Assembly: GCA_948470475.1 (NCBI GenBank)
Contig: OX419337.1
Location: 39,624,616 to 39,688,615 of the forward strand
DNA length: 64,000 bases
Reading direction: 5' to 3'
Origin: Galaxea fascicularis
Taxonomy: Eukaryota; Cnidaria; Anthozoa; Scleractinia; Euphylliidae
Shown piece by piece: positions 11,279-25,000 of the stretch (its first letter is position 1; every line of letters starts with the position of its first letter). Below the pieces are notes generated by a model. It ran no database searches. It saw only the letters and a list, made by a program, of their open reading frames with translations, and was not told the origin of the DNA. Both the position numbers and the translations under genes were made by a program.

Positions 11279-13055
11279 TTACGGGATCATGTAGAGGGTC
11301 AAGGGCGGGGTTGGGGGGGGGGGGGAGGGAGGGGAATAAAACTGAGCGTTAAACATAACACCTCAGTTCTTTGCGGCTTACTACCTCTTTTGACAAGTTC
11401 CCTGAAAAGAAAACTTTTGATGAATCTGTTTAACTTATTTTTTATTTTGTTCCATAAAGTAAGCTTTGCACACGCATGAAATAGATCTTTAAAAAAATTA
11501 CCCACTACCTTTAAGTTTACTGAAAAGTTATAATTTAATGCTTTGAGCTTCAATTGTAACAAGCACAAAGTTTGTTTTCGTTATTAAAAGATAAAACCTA
11601 CTTATGGATCAAACGTTTTCCCACTGCAAGGCAAAGGTACGTACGAATTTTATGTTGCCATTGTGGAACGTCAAGAGTTAAACTGGTCACAGTTGATAAA
11701 ATCAAATATCGAGGGCTTTTTATGTGCTGGTTATCTCTCCATAATATTAAAGAAAACTCAGTCAATGGATTATTTTTCATATAAATTACTTCTGGAACGA
11801 ACGGAAGCTACTCAAAAGCTATGTTACAATGAATCTGTAACTCAAAATGTCTACCTGCAAGTCAGTCAGATGGTTCGAGTTGGGTATTAGACTGACGAAC
11901 AGGCATTGACAAAACATATAACACAATGATCTAGACTTGATCCAGACCGCTCTTGGATCCGCGTTTATTTATGTTCAAAGAGAATACGAAGGAGCGTTGC
12001 GAACTAGATCGACCAAGGGCAAGCCCAGCAATAACTCAACCCTGACTTAATTCGTCGTGAACTGTGGATCGAATAAATTTTGTAAGACTTGGAATGTTCT
12101 TTTCGACCTCAGTGTTCATAACAACAGATCTGCACTGTGGTTTGCCATACCATACCATACCAATCAGTATTTTGGCCAATTTTGACCCTCTGTGAAGCAA
12201 CAACCCAATTTATGATAACTTAACTACGAGGTACGTGTGGCGATTAGAAACGACAATAGCCTATCTTTCTGCTTGTAGATGCCCGGTAAGACTTTAAAAC
12301 GAACTACTATAAATACTGGGGCATAAATGCCTTGAACGCTAGTTGAAGTAACAAAAGTCGGTCGTCAACCTCAATACAAACATCCCGGCTCTAGAAAATT
12401 GCCATACACTGGTGAAGATTTCTACAATACATACGACAGAAGTTAATGACCGACAATGAGGAAAACATGCAATTCGATTGCCCAAGTACGGGCTTTTGTT
12501 AGCTGTCTCTCCATGGCTGCTCGCATTCTCATAATAAGGCGTGCAAAATTATGCTCGCAACGAGTGTGTCGAAAGCTATAAAAACAACCTAAAAGTGACT
12601 CCTTTTCAATGTAATCGGGCGAAACGTTCGGTCTGTGAGTCATCCTAAAATAATGGCAGTTGCTGGTTTCTACTGTCTGTAACAAGCTACAGCAATTTGC
12701 GCTTTTACCTCTATAAAACTATCCGCGATGCGTCTTCACTTTACAAGTCTTGCAGTCACGTGTATACCACCTAGAGGAAAATGTATAAGTATTGCCTATA
12801 TTTTGGTGATTTCATTCCATATCATATCTTGAAAATACCACAAATTTAAATTCTCATATATATAACAATATTACTTTCCTTGGGGTATCAAACGCCTATG
12901 AAATGCAAAAAAATACAGTATTTTACATGTTTTTCACTAACTTGTTTGTTTTTTGTTTTGTTTTTTTGCAAAGCTAACTTGATGAATGTTTGAAATACAT
13001 TAAATGAATTTTATCTCTAGTCTAATAAGAATATACTGACGAACAATCGCATTCA

Positions 13056-16000
13056 TCACGTCTTGTTCGACTCGATCGACGAGAAAAACCACTCGGTAAA
13101 CTTCCGAAGTTGGTGCGAAGCTGTCCGAAGATCTTCTTGTAGTCTTTTGTTTTCTTTCTGAAGTTTTCTTAACTCGGAATCCAAGCGATGCTTTTCTTCT
13201 CCCTCCTGTAAAGACATCAAGCAAATAACTTAAACATTCGAGCACTATCATTCAGAACTCACATGAAAGATTTGGTCATCGCTATTTATCCATCCATCCA
13301 TCGTTCGCTCCTTCGTTCATCCTTAGTTTGAACTTTGTTTTGTTTTAAACATGGTGACAAAATTCATCAGCCCGATACAAGAACAACAAATAAATGCTAA
13401 AGATAGACTAAGCCTCAAACCTATACTGATTAAATCATGCTTTCCATGAATGTCGTGTCTTTGAGTTACAATGGTGATTCAGCAATTTTTTAAGCTGATT
13501 GATGGCTGTTGTCTTCCCAACATCTTTATCTAAAGTGTACCTATTGAAATGAAAGCTACTGAGTAGTGCTTCCCTGGGATGATGTTTATTATGTTGTACA
13601 AGGTGGTTCTAACTTTTGAGTCTATGTATCAAATCCTTAAGTGTGACCATTCAAATGAAAGCTACTGAGCAGTACTTTCCTGTGGTGCTGTTTATTATGC
13701 TGTACAAAGTGGTTCTAAATGTTGAGTCTGTGGATGAAATCCTACAGTGTGACCATTCAAATGAAAGCTACTGGGCAATACCTTCCTTCAAGCAACGAGG
13801 TTCTTACGTGGTAAGTCCTTGATAAGGAGTTTACTGTAAAACTCCTAAACTCACCTTCATCAACGCGTTCGACACAATAGCAAGCTTCATTTCAAGTTCA
13901 GCTTCTTTGCCAATGCTTTCTCTTGTAAGCAAGCTAAAACGAAGCATCAATGGAAGTCACTTTTCGTGCGGTACTATATGCGCATGCCAGATAATTGCAC
14001 AACAGTGCGAAAGTATTGAGAATACTTGCAATTCAATTTTCATTAATCAAAATATTACTTTGCTGACATAAGCAAGAAGAAAAGGCTGAGAACAATTTGA
14101 AACTGCAAAAAGGCTTCACTGCATCCAATACATCTTTTAAGTTATCTAAATTACACGTGCCACAGGTTGTATTTTTTCGTTCCTAGGGAGAAAAATTACG
14201 TGAGACGCGAAGCTTCTATTTTGGATTTTAAGGGATATTTATTTTTTTAACGGATCTCTGCAGTCAGGGTACTGCAAATGCCCAACAAAGTTAAGCTTAA
14301 GTCCATTGCTGCGAGAAAAAAAACAAGATGCTAATTAAGGTAAATTAGGCCACGCACAAAACCCAATCATGCTTGCCGAGACTTCAAAAAAACACGAAAA
14401 CATTGTGTGCAAAGATAAAGACAAGACTAAAGCCTCACCTTTCGCCGGAATTTCCTTTAGCACTCTGCAAAGAAATCAAACAACAATTTTTGTTGATAAC
14501 AAAAACTTTCAATTTCCTGTTATTACAGATTAGTTGAAAATTTTACGCTCGAGTGCGACCTCCAGGAAAGTGGTAAGACAATAAGAAGTAGTGGAAAATC
14601 TGACATATATTTTTATTTTTGAAAACTGAAGAGCAATTCACACGAAATGGAAGAACGGCTTTCACATGAACCACAACGGTTAAAATGTACAGAGTCTGCA
14701 TGGTTCGACGATTTACCATTGTTGGGGTGGGTTGGGCGGCTACTGTGGTTAATGATTAACCAGTCAATTATATTTTCTTATTTTCTCAGTTCAGCGTACA
14801 TGGCATACAAGGCAATTATTTTCTCTCTACTGTTACGGAGTATTGAATAATCCGTTAATTTCAAGAAGTAGACTTCATGATAACCGAATCAGTTTGCTTT
14901 GAAGAGCTTCTTGAAAAGAGACTGAAATTAGCGAACCTTACGAATCAGCCATGACTAGCATTCCATTAGAATATTTCAACGCCACTTTATTAAACAAGTT
15001 GGCGCTTTCTCGAGGTAAAACAGTACAAGCCACAAGTAATGAATATAGATCTATTAATTGATAACGGAAATGTCTTGCCAACACGCCTTTAGTTCCAGAT
15101 TGTTTCCGTACCTTCAATATTCTAAGAAAGCAGAGAGCCGAATTTGCTTAGTTGCGGGTTTATTGGGTGCTCCAATTTGCCGCACTTCGGGCCTTAATAG
15201 ACGTACTTTGAAATTTGTACCCTTGCCGTTAAGTAAACTACTCTAGTACTCTTTATGCCAAGAAGAAAATAAACAAAAGAAAAGGAAAATCTTCAGAACC
15301 AGGGAAACTAATTGAAAACCCTTGGAAAACGAATGTTCGTCGGTTGTTGGGCAAAGTTACACCAAATGCCGTTGTTCAAAACAATAAACATGGCTTCTTT
15401 TGGGTCCTTGAATTTGCCCTAATGAATTCATCTCGGAGTTATCAGTGTTAAATCGTCGGAATACAAGTTACCCTGCATTTGTCTTCTGAGAACAATATTT
15501 CGAGAACAGGTTCAAATATATCTACACTGGATGATCTAGACTAGCAAACCTAAACTCGGCGACAAGATTACTCTTTAAGCGCAAAATGGAATATTTCTCA
15601 AGTGGATCATGAATTACGCTGAAGTACTGTGACAACATGTCACAGACAGAACTGCGGCTGGTCAGCTTAGCTATCGAAGAGAAAGCCGTTCGAAGTTGTT
15701 TGCAAGAACAACAATTTGGTTCTGAATACTAAAACATTACAACGGATGAATTATAAAATCAGTCGACGTCGTGCTTAAACGTGGAACAAGCTACGTAGCA
15801 CGCTTAGACTTCAAACACACAACCAGGGTGTTTCAAACACTTTCACTTACCGGAGCAGCAAATATTCTTTCGTCAAAGCTGTGTCTCCTTGGGACAACAG
15901 GAATATAAAACTTGTGAGGTCCGTGCGAGCGCCCTCGCCCTGAAAACAACAAACAAACATTAAACTGAATCACGTTTGTTCGAACAACTACCGTACAACT

Positions 16001-19000
16001 ACCGCATCGACAAAAATGCAAACTTTCTTAAACAAAGTACGAAAAACAAAACAGCACAAAACGACAACACTGTCAACCAGCTTTCATATAAATGGCCACA
16101 TCAGAGTAGAGCAGACTCAAAACTTTCCACAATCTGGGAGTGACATGAGGCTCACCAGATGAAGTGGCACCCGCAGATGAAGGCCGTACGTTAGTTCGCC
16201 AGAGAATTCGCGCAGATTTGGACTGCGTTTCCGAAACAGGCATAGCTACAACACTTCTCTGCTAGTTCAAGTCGACATGCGTTTTCACACGAGGAGCCAT
16301 TGTTGTTCTTCTAGAAATGTTAGGTAGCTTGGTTTCTTGGCAGGCGGAAACAATAACCAAACCTGTAGGCTGTTTTACCACGCTACAGTGATTCTTTTGA
16401 GATTTAACCACAGAAGGCCATTGGTGAACCATTAACTTTGGCGCTCAGGCTGAAAGGGACGTCCACTAGAACACAGTGTATGTAAAATGAGGAACACATT
16501 GTACTGCTTAAGAGCTTTCACATGAATGGCGATCCAAAGAAAAAACACAGTCAACACTTAAACGACTCAAACGATCCTTCATCCATTCCAAACACCAGCT
16601 ATTATAGACACTAAGTACAGAATGTAACCTCGACAGAAATAGACAGCATGTAGCCCCCATTTTCTCTTATATTCACCGAGTACGATCTTGCAGAATGCAA
16701 ACGCAGCTCAAACTCGCAGCTGTTTCCTTCTTGTTCTTGTTGCTTGCAGCGAGTTGTGCTCGAAAATTGAGTGCATCGATTGCCCAGTGACCCTTTTCGA
16801 GCCACCATAGAAAATTCGAGAAAGAAACAGACTGAAGGAGAAGGAAGATCCGGAAATGAACAGAACTCACTTTGACCAGAAGAGGGAACGTTGCATTAGT
16901 ATCAGGCAGAAAACTGAATCACCAAACGACGCAGATAATCTTGTTAAAAATCTATAAAATATTGACGTTCCCGTGTTGCGAGCTATTTTTAACCTTCAAC
17001 TCATTAATAACAAAACAAACTTCCGGTTGCCGGGCTACTCATGGCAGTTAAAAACTGTTTCAGTTTCGCTGAGACATGTCATGTGTTTCTTTGCTTTCAT
17101 TCTGGATACCGCAGTGTTAAATCTAGAAATTAATCAAAGTGGGTCATATGTCCCATACATTATTTTAAGTTGGGTCATTTCCAAAACCGCCTGGGTCAAC
17201 TAGTTAATGACTTATTTTGTATTGTTTTGCAATGCTTTAGAAAGAACTTTTGAAAATACTTTTTCGCTGCATCAAGTTCCAAAAATTGACGAATCAATTA
17301 AGCTTTCTGGGAATGTGCTACCAAGCCCACTTCGTCGTATACCAGCCACATGACCGTGTTCTACCAAGTGGACGAAATTTTCTTGGATGATTGACTGAAG
17401 ATCTGAAGTCTCGTTGTCAGCGTCGTGCCTTGAAATGCTTATGGAAGGCGCCTACCGCCCTTCTCTTATTAACAAAGAAAGCTAGCTTTTGTTGTTGTTT
17501 CATCAGAAATGAACAACGAAGGAGGCGTAATAGTAAATTGAAAACGAAGCGTACTAATAAGCTTAAATTGAAAGAACTCGAGCTACTTATGGGCAACGAA
17601 AAAGATCTGCAATTAAGTGAGCTCCAGTCTCCCTCGGAAATATCCAGTGGAACGCCTGACACAGAAAGAGTCTACAGAACCATCGTACAAATAGTTTGTG
17701 TTTTTGCCTTCACTTTCATCCATTACCAGCTATTTTGCAGGTAAGTAAACTTCTTTCACTTTTGTTGTTCATTTCCCTGCGTCAGCTTGACCCCACAATA
17801 ATTTTATTTTGCGTCAGAGTAAAATTTGCCGCGTCAATAGGGAGCTTAAGCACGCGCGTTTTTGAGACGCGGACGGCAACCGGAAGTAAGCTGTTTTCCA
17901 TTTTAACTTGTTTTCACACGACCGCATTTGCATTGCCAAGTATCTTTCCTCCATTAGAGATGCTTGGTATAAAAATCTGGAAGAAACCACTGTCCTGGCA
18001 CGCAAAATGTCCTCTTCCGGTTGTCGTCCGCGTCTCAACAACGTGCATGCTTAAGCTCCCTAATGACGCAAAGACGCAGCCTAGATTGAACACTGATACT
18101 GGATACCCGAATGCGTGTTAACCAGAGAATTTTCCATGAAGAAAAAACACAAACACGTGAACAGTTAACTCCCACTATGGTTTTCACTCTTAAACATTTC
18201 AACCCTAAGATCAAACTTTAAATTCTCATTTGTTGCCACTAGACATTTCCTATAGAAGTAGTAGGGAGAAGTTGTAAAAATATCAAGCGAATTAATCTTG
18301 TGTGATCCTGTCCTTAATTCTCATGACCACTCTGTTTCATTGCATTGACGTTACAAGGAGAAATGTCATTAATTATCACCCTTAGGCTTTGGTTCTAACA
18401 TTTAACGAACAAGGTTAGATATCGCAAATGACAAGCCCTTGTTTCGCTAGCCTGCAAGCAGCCACTTTCCCCCCCCTCAAATATCAGACAAACGGAAATT
18501 CTGATGTCACCAAAAAACAGCTGAACAACAATCACGAGTTGCCCCTTTGAGGTGCTCTTAGTATCGGCACTTGCTGAAGCGCCGCCACTTGAGGTAAATC
18601 AGGCGAAGAAAGAGACTGTAGGTAGTCTGTTATAATCTGAGGGGGGTCTTGAAAATAACCCACGCATAATCAAACTAATGGGGTGGCTGTTTGCACACTC
18701 AGGAGCAGGAAGTATGACGTCATAATAGGTGTCGACACTGCCCTTCCTTATACTCGCGTAACGTTATAATTTTAAGAAAAGCTGTAAACAGAGAAATGAA
18801 ACAACTGTTATCAATGCTTCACGCAAAGGCGCACAGGCCACCCATGCTCTACAAATAGATCAGATGACGTAAAAACTAAATTAAAAACATTTGTGCTGGT
18901 GAATGTGAAAGTAAAATGTGGGACGCTATTTTAAATATAAACGTTCATATAAACTTGTTAGCAGATCCAATAGACCTTTTTACCAATACGGCGGCCATCT

Positions 19001-22000
19001 TGAATTCTATTGTTTTGACTGAGAAATTATGGGCTGCCGAGGGGGCAATCGCTGGAAAATTTATCGTATACACAGCTTTCAGGATAACTTTTTACTGCTT
19101 GTCTTTCATATTCCATGACAAGTATTACAAGCGTTACATCTTACTGTCACGGTATTTGGCAGTTGTTCCTATGGTTGTTGGTTGGAACCTATTCCACTGT
19201 TTTCAGTCATACACAATTCCCATGATACCCAACACAAAACAAGCACATAACATCTGTAAAGCTTGAAAAATGTGCCATAAGAAAACTTCAAAATTAAGTC
19301 AATATGACGTCTACCGAAAATTCAGTTAACACAGCTTTAGCGACGGGTTGGTATCACAAACCTTGCAAGTCTTGGAAATGATTAAAGCAATTTTTGGCAG
19401 ACATAAAACGGTTTGACCTCGCGAGCCAACGACTGTAATCCAACCGACAAAGTTATATCCGATTTCACCGGCTGTAGCCCTTACTAAGTCCTTGAAAACA
19501 ATCGCAAAAGATTCCAGGATTTTTTCTCACAACAGATTAACGGCACTTCAACCGCAAATCACAGAGAAAGAAGAACAAATCAGCTTTTCCGGTAGGGAAG
19601 GTATCTAGTCTGAACAACAATCCGGATGATACAAAACGTGTCACACCAAGTATTTTTATACTGATACCCAGACACGCCAATCTACCGCACAAGATCAAAA
19701 TTCATTGCTGGGAAAATTAAAAAAATCCACAACAAAGTGTGTAAAATCCAAAAACATTCAAGTTATTGCGCAATATAAACATCACTTAGCAACAAGTCGT
19801 GCTTTCTTTGATCACTAATTGATTAAACAAGGTAAAATGTAGATTAACAAGCCTTCTCAGATTCTGCTATGGCCTTCATTATGAAGGTTTAAAACAGAAA
19901 GATACTGATTCATTAACACTGCAGTTTGCTTACAAACACCATATTCGTGAAGTCCGAATAAAGTCGACGCGGCACTTATCGATGAAAGAAAACTCCATTT
20001 CCTCCCAAACTTCGAATCATGCAATTGTGATTCACTGTTATCAGAGTTTACTTAGAATCACACCGTGCTTCGATTCGGAGGAAAGCTACAATCTACCATG
20101 AATTCCTTTAAACGGTGTTTGTTTTCCAACATATTGCAAACATATTTCGCAAACACTCCTCCACAAAGAAAACAGCAGGTCAAAATACGTGGACTGTTAC
20201 TTACGCCAATTCCTTGGAGAGAGTGCTTGGATGCGAGATTTCGCTTTTGGGAGGTCTAAAATAGTGCTCAAGTCCCACTTTCTTCTGGTCATAGTTCTGT
20301 CTTCAGGCATGTTGTACTACGTCGCTGATTGAATGTTACGAAATGAAACGCTTAGAAGAAACTGTCACACAGAGAATCAATATAGAACGCCTTCCTGTCA
20401 CGCAGATTCCATCTAGGATATATTTTTATCTAAGAATAATACCCGTCGATTATGAAATGTAAATAAAGAATTTATGAGTGCATGCCAATATGCAGAATCA
20501 AACAACAAACAAGAGGAAAATAAAACAAAGAGAACAAAAGTTTTCGAACACAATCGTTCTTCTTTGGAACCAAGACTGAAATGAACCGTGACAAAGACGA
20601 CTGTTGTGAACTTTTTTCCTGAGGTTTTCACAACACCCAAACATATGTGGGCGGCCCAGAATGAATGCGTCAAATTCAATATCAATTTGTCAAAAGGTCT
20701 AGAGTTCAAGCATAACTAGTCTGTTCACTGCACGTGATATTTAAAGACTAGGGTTCCCCATCCTGACTCCAAGTTTACGATGGTATACTGCGACTGAGCT
20801 TTCTGAAAATCCAAGCAAAGGCCATCCAAGAAGGCCTGCAAAACGATCGTTTGTTCATTCCGTTTTATCTCGAATTTTCCAGGAGGAAAAATACTTCGCT
20901 AATTTAGATCCCCGCCCTTGTAAGTTCCGCTGGGAAGATTACTTTATCAGGTGGAGAGGGTACAATTCAGCGGATACCATAACAAGCGATCCGGTGGATA
21001 ACAGATAAAATTTATCCCTGATAAATACTTTATCCGCTAGATAGAGATTCATTGATCAGATCAAATTAAAGTTATCCGCTCCTTGAAAAGCCGAACTTTG
21101 GACAAAAAACAACCTCCTCTTTTACCTTTATTGGCTATCAATAAATTTTGCACCAGTTAAATCCCACCCACGTGAAATGCGCTGCGAACAGTATGTTCTT
21201 GTGGACGTTTCTGTTTCACTTCAAGGTGATTCCTTCGGCGTGTGCATCTCAATTAAACGACAAGTAGTGTCCAGCTGTGGTGTTTATTACGCTTAATATC
21301 ATGTTTCTTGACTAAAATTAATCAGAGTCATTGCTAGTAGACTGAATGTATGAAATATCAACTATCTCAATAGTCGGTTGCCCTGATAGCTCAGGTTTAG
21401 TGCAACACATCACTCATACTACAAATATTCTGGACTGGTGCACGCAACTGCGAAAGCCTTCCCCTTGTTTTGAAGTTCTATTCTTTGTCAGAAATTAGTC
21501 TAAAAGGAGGCACTACAATGCTGAAGAGAACAACAGAATCAAGAATGTACCGCACAGGCTTCTTACACGGTTCAACGTCCAAAACCTTTCTACGGACGCG
21601 CTACCTACAGTGTAGCCGCTTACTAAACTAAATGCGCCTTTCAAAAACAAGGAGGAGACTGCTCGCAGCCTACATTCTTTCAAGTAAACATTTGTGAAAA
21701 TACTGTTCACTCACCCGGTGCCTTTATTCTGCTGAGGGACTTGTCCTTTCTTTCCTTGTCCTTCTCCTCCCTGGCAACCACGGACTGATTGTGCAGCAGA
21801 TCAGACGCGCGTGTAAGTGAGTGCAGAACATCTTCAGCTACGACGAGAGAAGAGCCCTTGTCGTACTTGACAGCTTTTGCTGCGTTTAACAAGCGAGAAG
21901 TCTGATCAACAATCGAGTCACTTGGTTCCTCACTGGCGCTCATTTTGATCTTTGTAATCCGTGCGTTTCTGAGTTTTGAATGTGAGTGCGAACGGTGACT

Positions 22001-25000
22001 GCGAGATTCGCGCGTGTCGCGAGAATCGCGCGTCACATAGGACGAGGTCCCTGCGTCCCATTCGCGCGGTAAACTTGAAGACTTTTTGTTCTTTTCTGGT
22101 GTGAAGTGCAGTTTTCCGGCTGTCATCAGGCTAGCTTCCATAGTATCCGTACTTCGTACCCTTAGTTCATCATCCGATGAATCGGAATGAGCTCCACTGG
22201 GTACTGACAATGACTGCTTAACAACATGGCGCCGTCTACTCGATCTCTGACGCGGGACCGTTTGCGATCTGTCGGCCCCTTGAAGGGCAGCACTTGCAGA
22301 GCTGGACAGGCGGATTTTACGCTCAGAGCGGACCACCGGTTTCGCAGAAGTTCGGCTGTTGTCGGGCGTGCGAACCTTACTCGAAGATAGCTCGGCTGAC
22401 TTCTTTCGTCTGGCAAGCTGTGCGGCGAACTTTAACCCATCGGCTTCTTCTTGCTCCACGGTTACCTTCGCGGTATCGTCCTGAGAAGTCTGTCGTGGCC
22501 GTGGTAGCTTCTCTCCGTTCACATTCCTTACGTCAACGGGCGTACTCCGGCTCTTCACGTGGTAAATTTTAATCCCCTCCACGTTCTCACTTTCAAGAGC
22601 TTGTTTGTTCCCCAAGCGTTCTATGAGGATATTTCTTGCAGCGACACGAGCTTCGTATTCCGATTTTCGCCTCAGCTCCGTTTTAACTTCCACAGAGTTC
22701 GGTGACGCATCGACAACCGTTGTTGTTCCCCTTCCTTTGATCAAATTCTGCGGCAGATCACCCTCACTCTTTCGCTGCAGCGCGCGGTCTTGTTCTCTGT
22801 TTCCTTCTTTTGCCAACCGTTTTAGAATGTTCCCAGGGGAGTCTTCATCCTCGCTGCTCCTAATACGGTTCAGCGATTCCCCGGACTGTGCCCTACGGGG
22901 TGTCAATTGAACATCCTGCAGTGAACCTGACGGGCTCCAATCCCCTGGTTTCTTTCGTATGCTCCCGTTCCTCTCCAAGCTACCCGTCCCGTTAGCTATC
23001 ATGTCGGGTGTTCTAAACCCGAACGCTTTTTCAATCTGATCGACAGTCTCTGACATGGACGCCTCCGTGATGTCTTCGTAGCTTTGTCTCTGTTTGTACG
23101 TGTTGACGGTCGTAATCACCGCGCCTAGACTCGTTTCCTTGAAAGGCACAGACTGCTTCTCCTCAACTGATACCAAACCGGCGTCTTGACTTGCCTCTTG
23201 TTTGTCACTGTCATTAGGCGTCGCTATTATCGGCTCAACATTCACAAGAACAGCTCCGTTACCTTCTCCCTGGTATTTTGCATCTTCTGTGACTCCCTCC
23301 AGCCTCAAGCTCCCATCCACTTCACTTAGAACTATCCTACGATGCCTCTGTGAAGTGCTTCCAAATATCGGCGTTTCAGGAGTATGCGGTGACGTCGGAG
23401 GGGATGAAGGCCCGCTTGCAATAGCGTATAAAGTGCCTGACGCTGTATGGGCCTTTAGTGTCACACCAACAGACTTTGCAGGCCGTGGTTCGGAATCAAC
23501 TGCTACGAGCCCGCTCCATTTTGGTGCCCCATGTGCGTTTGGAGGACCCTGGTATCGGTCACCATTTGGAGTGATACTTGTGACCGTGTATGAAGCCCCG
23601 AACGAAGCGGTCTGCTGACGTGGTGTCTCGTGAAGCGTTTGCGAACTACCGCTGACTGAAGAGGTTGAGCTCGCCCCAGGTGATGTGGGAGAATCTGGAA
23701 GGCGGGAACCTGAGTACGTAGTTCTGAAGAAAAAAAAAAACAAAAAAAAAAAAAAACGAAGATAATCAAATTTTACCAACGTTGCGAGAACAAGCACTAC
23801 AATGAAAACCACCGCTTTGAATTACATATTTTTCTCGGCTTTCTGTTTTCTCTTTGTTCCAATCAGCCAGCGAAAATGCACGAATAGGAGGTTTTCACGT
23901 GACATCATCACCGCCATGTTGCTGGACGACAACAAAAGATCTCTCATTAGCTTCTTTTGTTCGTCCACCAGAAGTCGTACATTTCTCTATTGTTATTGGT
24001 GTCTCTAGAGGTTGGATGAAAACGTCCTACTATGAAAAGAGAAATTACCAAATTCCAAATTTGCATTCTGTCTTCAAAAACAAGCGCATACACGTTGCAT
24101 GATCTGTTGCAGCCCCAAACTCGACCGAAAAAAATTTTGTATTTTGGACACTAGAAGCAAAGTTACATTTTACATGTAAGAGGTCTTACCTAGCGTCCAT
24201 AGGAGGGCCGTTATTAGGGCGCACAATCCACGGACTGTCCTTGCCTTTCATGTTGTTCTTCGGTGCCACCTTGGCCAGCTGTTTCCGCCCACCATCAATG
24301 GATGAGGACGAGGCTGACTGATCACGTGACTCCGGTTCCTCTGCTACGGAAGACGCACTGCCGCACGAAGACATAGTTGTCACTGAAGCACGATTTGTAC
24401 CCCAGTAAGGACCACTGAGAGGCTGGATACCCCTGGGGAATAAAGGACGGAAGATGAAACCATTATCCCACGAATAATCAAGGACACCTTGGCCAAAGTA
24501 CAAGAAACAACCTTATAGAGAAAGAAGTGAGACGAGACGAGACAGCATGATTACCCCACTCATTAAGAACCGATAGGAGGCCAGATATCCCTAGCAGAAA
24601 TAAGACTACCCCAGTGTTAATAGAAATCCTTGCCCACAAGAAAAGAATATCTCTAGTGAAAGACGTAACAAGACGTGTGAGAGTATATTTTTCCCCGAGT
24701 GCAGAAATCTCAGAGGCACCCAAACAGTTCTAGGGGTAATCTCAAAACTCAAAAAAGCTCAAAACGTTTTTGTGTATCATTGAACACGAAAAATTACAAC
24801 ACATCGAGTCAGAAACGATTATCCGAGGGGTATTGCAAGGTCTCATCTGGTTTTGAAGTTAGAAGAAAGTCTGTGTTACGAATTGAAAGGTAGCCTGCGT
24901 CCGTATCCCCCCTCTTCCCCTCCTCTTCGAACGCCTACCATGCTAGCTAATTGAAGGGTAACTAAACAAAAATTAACGGTGCATACTTCCTCGGTTTTCC

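Larger units (their letters stand above)
8979..13055. other. Intergenic region without recognised gene
   Basis: Between the receptor/channel stop and the SIPA1L stop I see no supported exon. It contains a possible poly(A) signal (9593), a TTG run at about 9823-9838, a pyrimidine-rich tract at 10861-10940 and a MITE at 11020-11278. Open frames here are short and lack family features. Confidence 0.6.

Noticed and set aside
18916..19266. 116-aa plus-strand open frame
   Set aside because: It overlaps dispersed-repeat-like sequence (ACCAATACGGCGGCCATC) and has no recognised domain or splice support.
22294..23618. Plus-strand open frames of 92-138 aa opposite the 2-kb SIPA1L exon
   Set aside because: They are antisense shadows of a long GC-richer coding exon; no start context, splice sites or family features.
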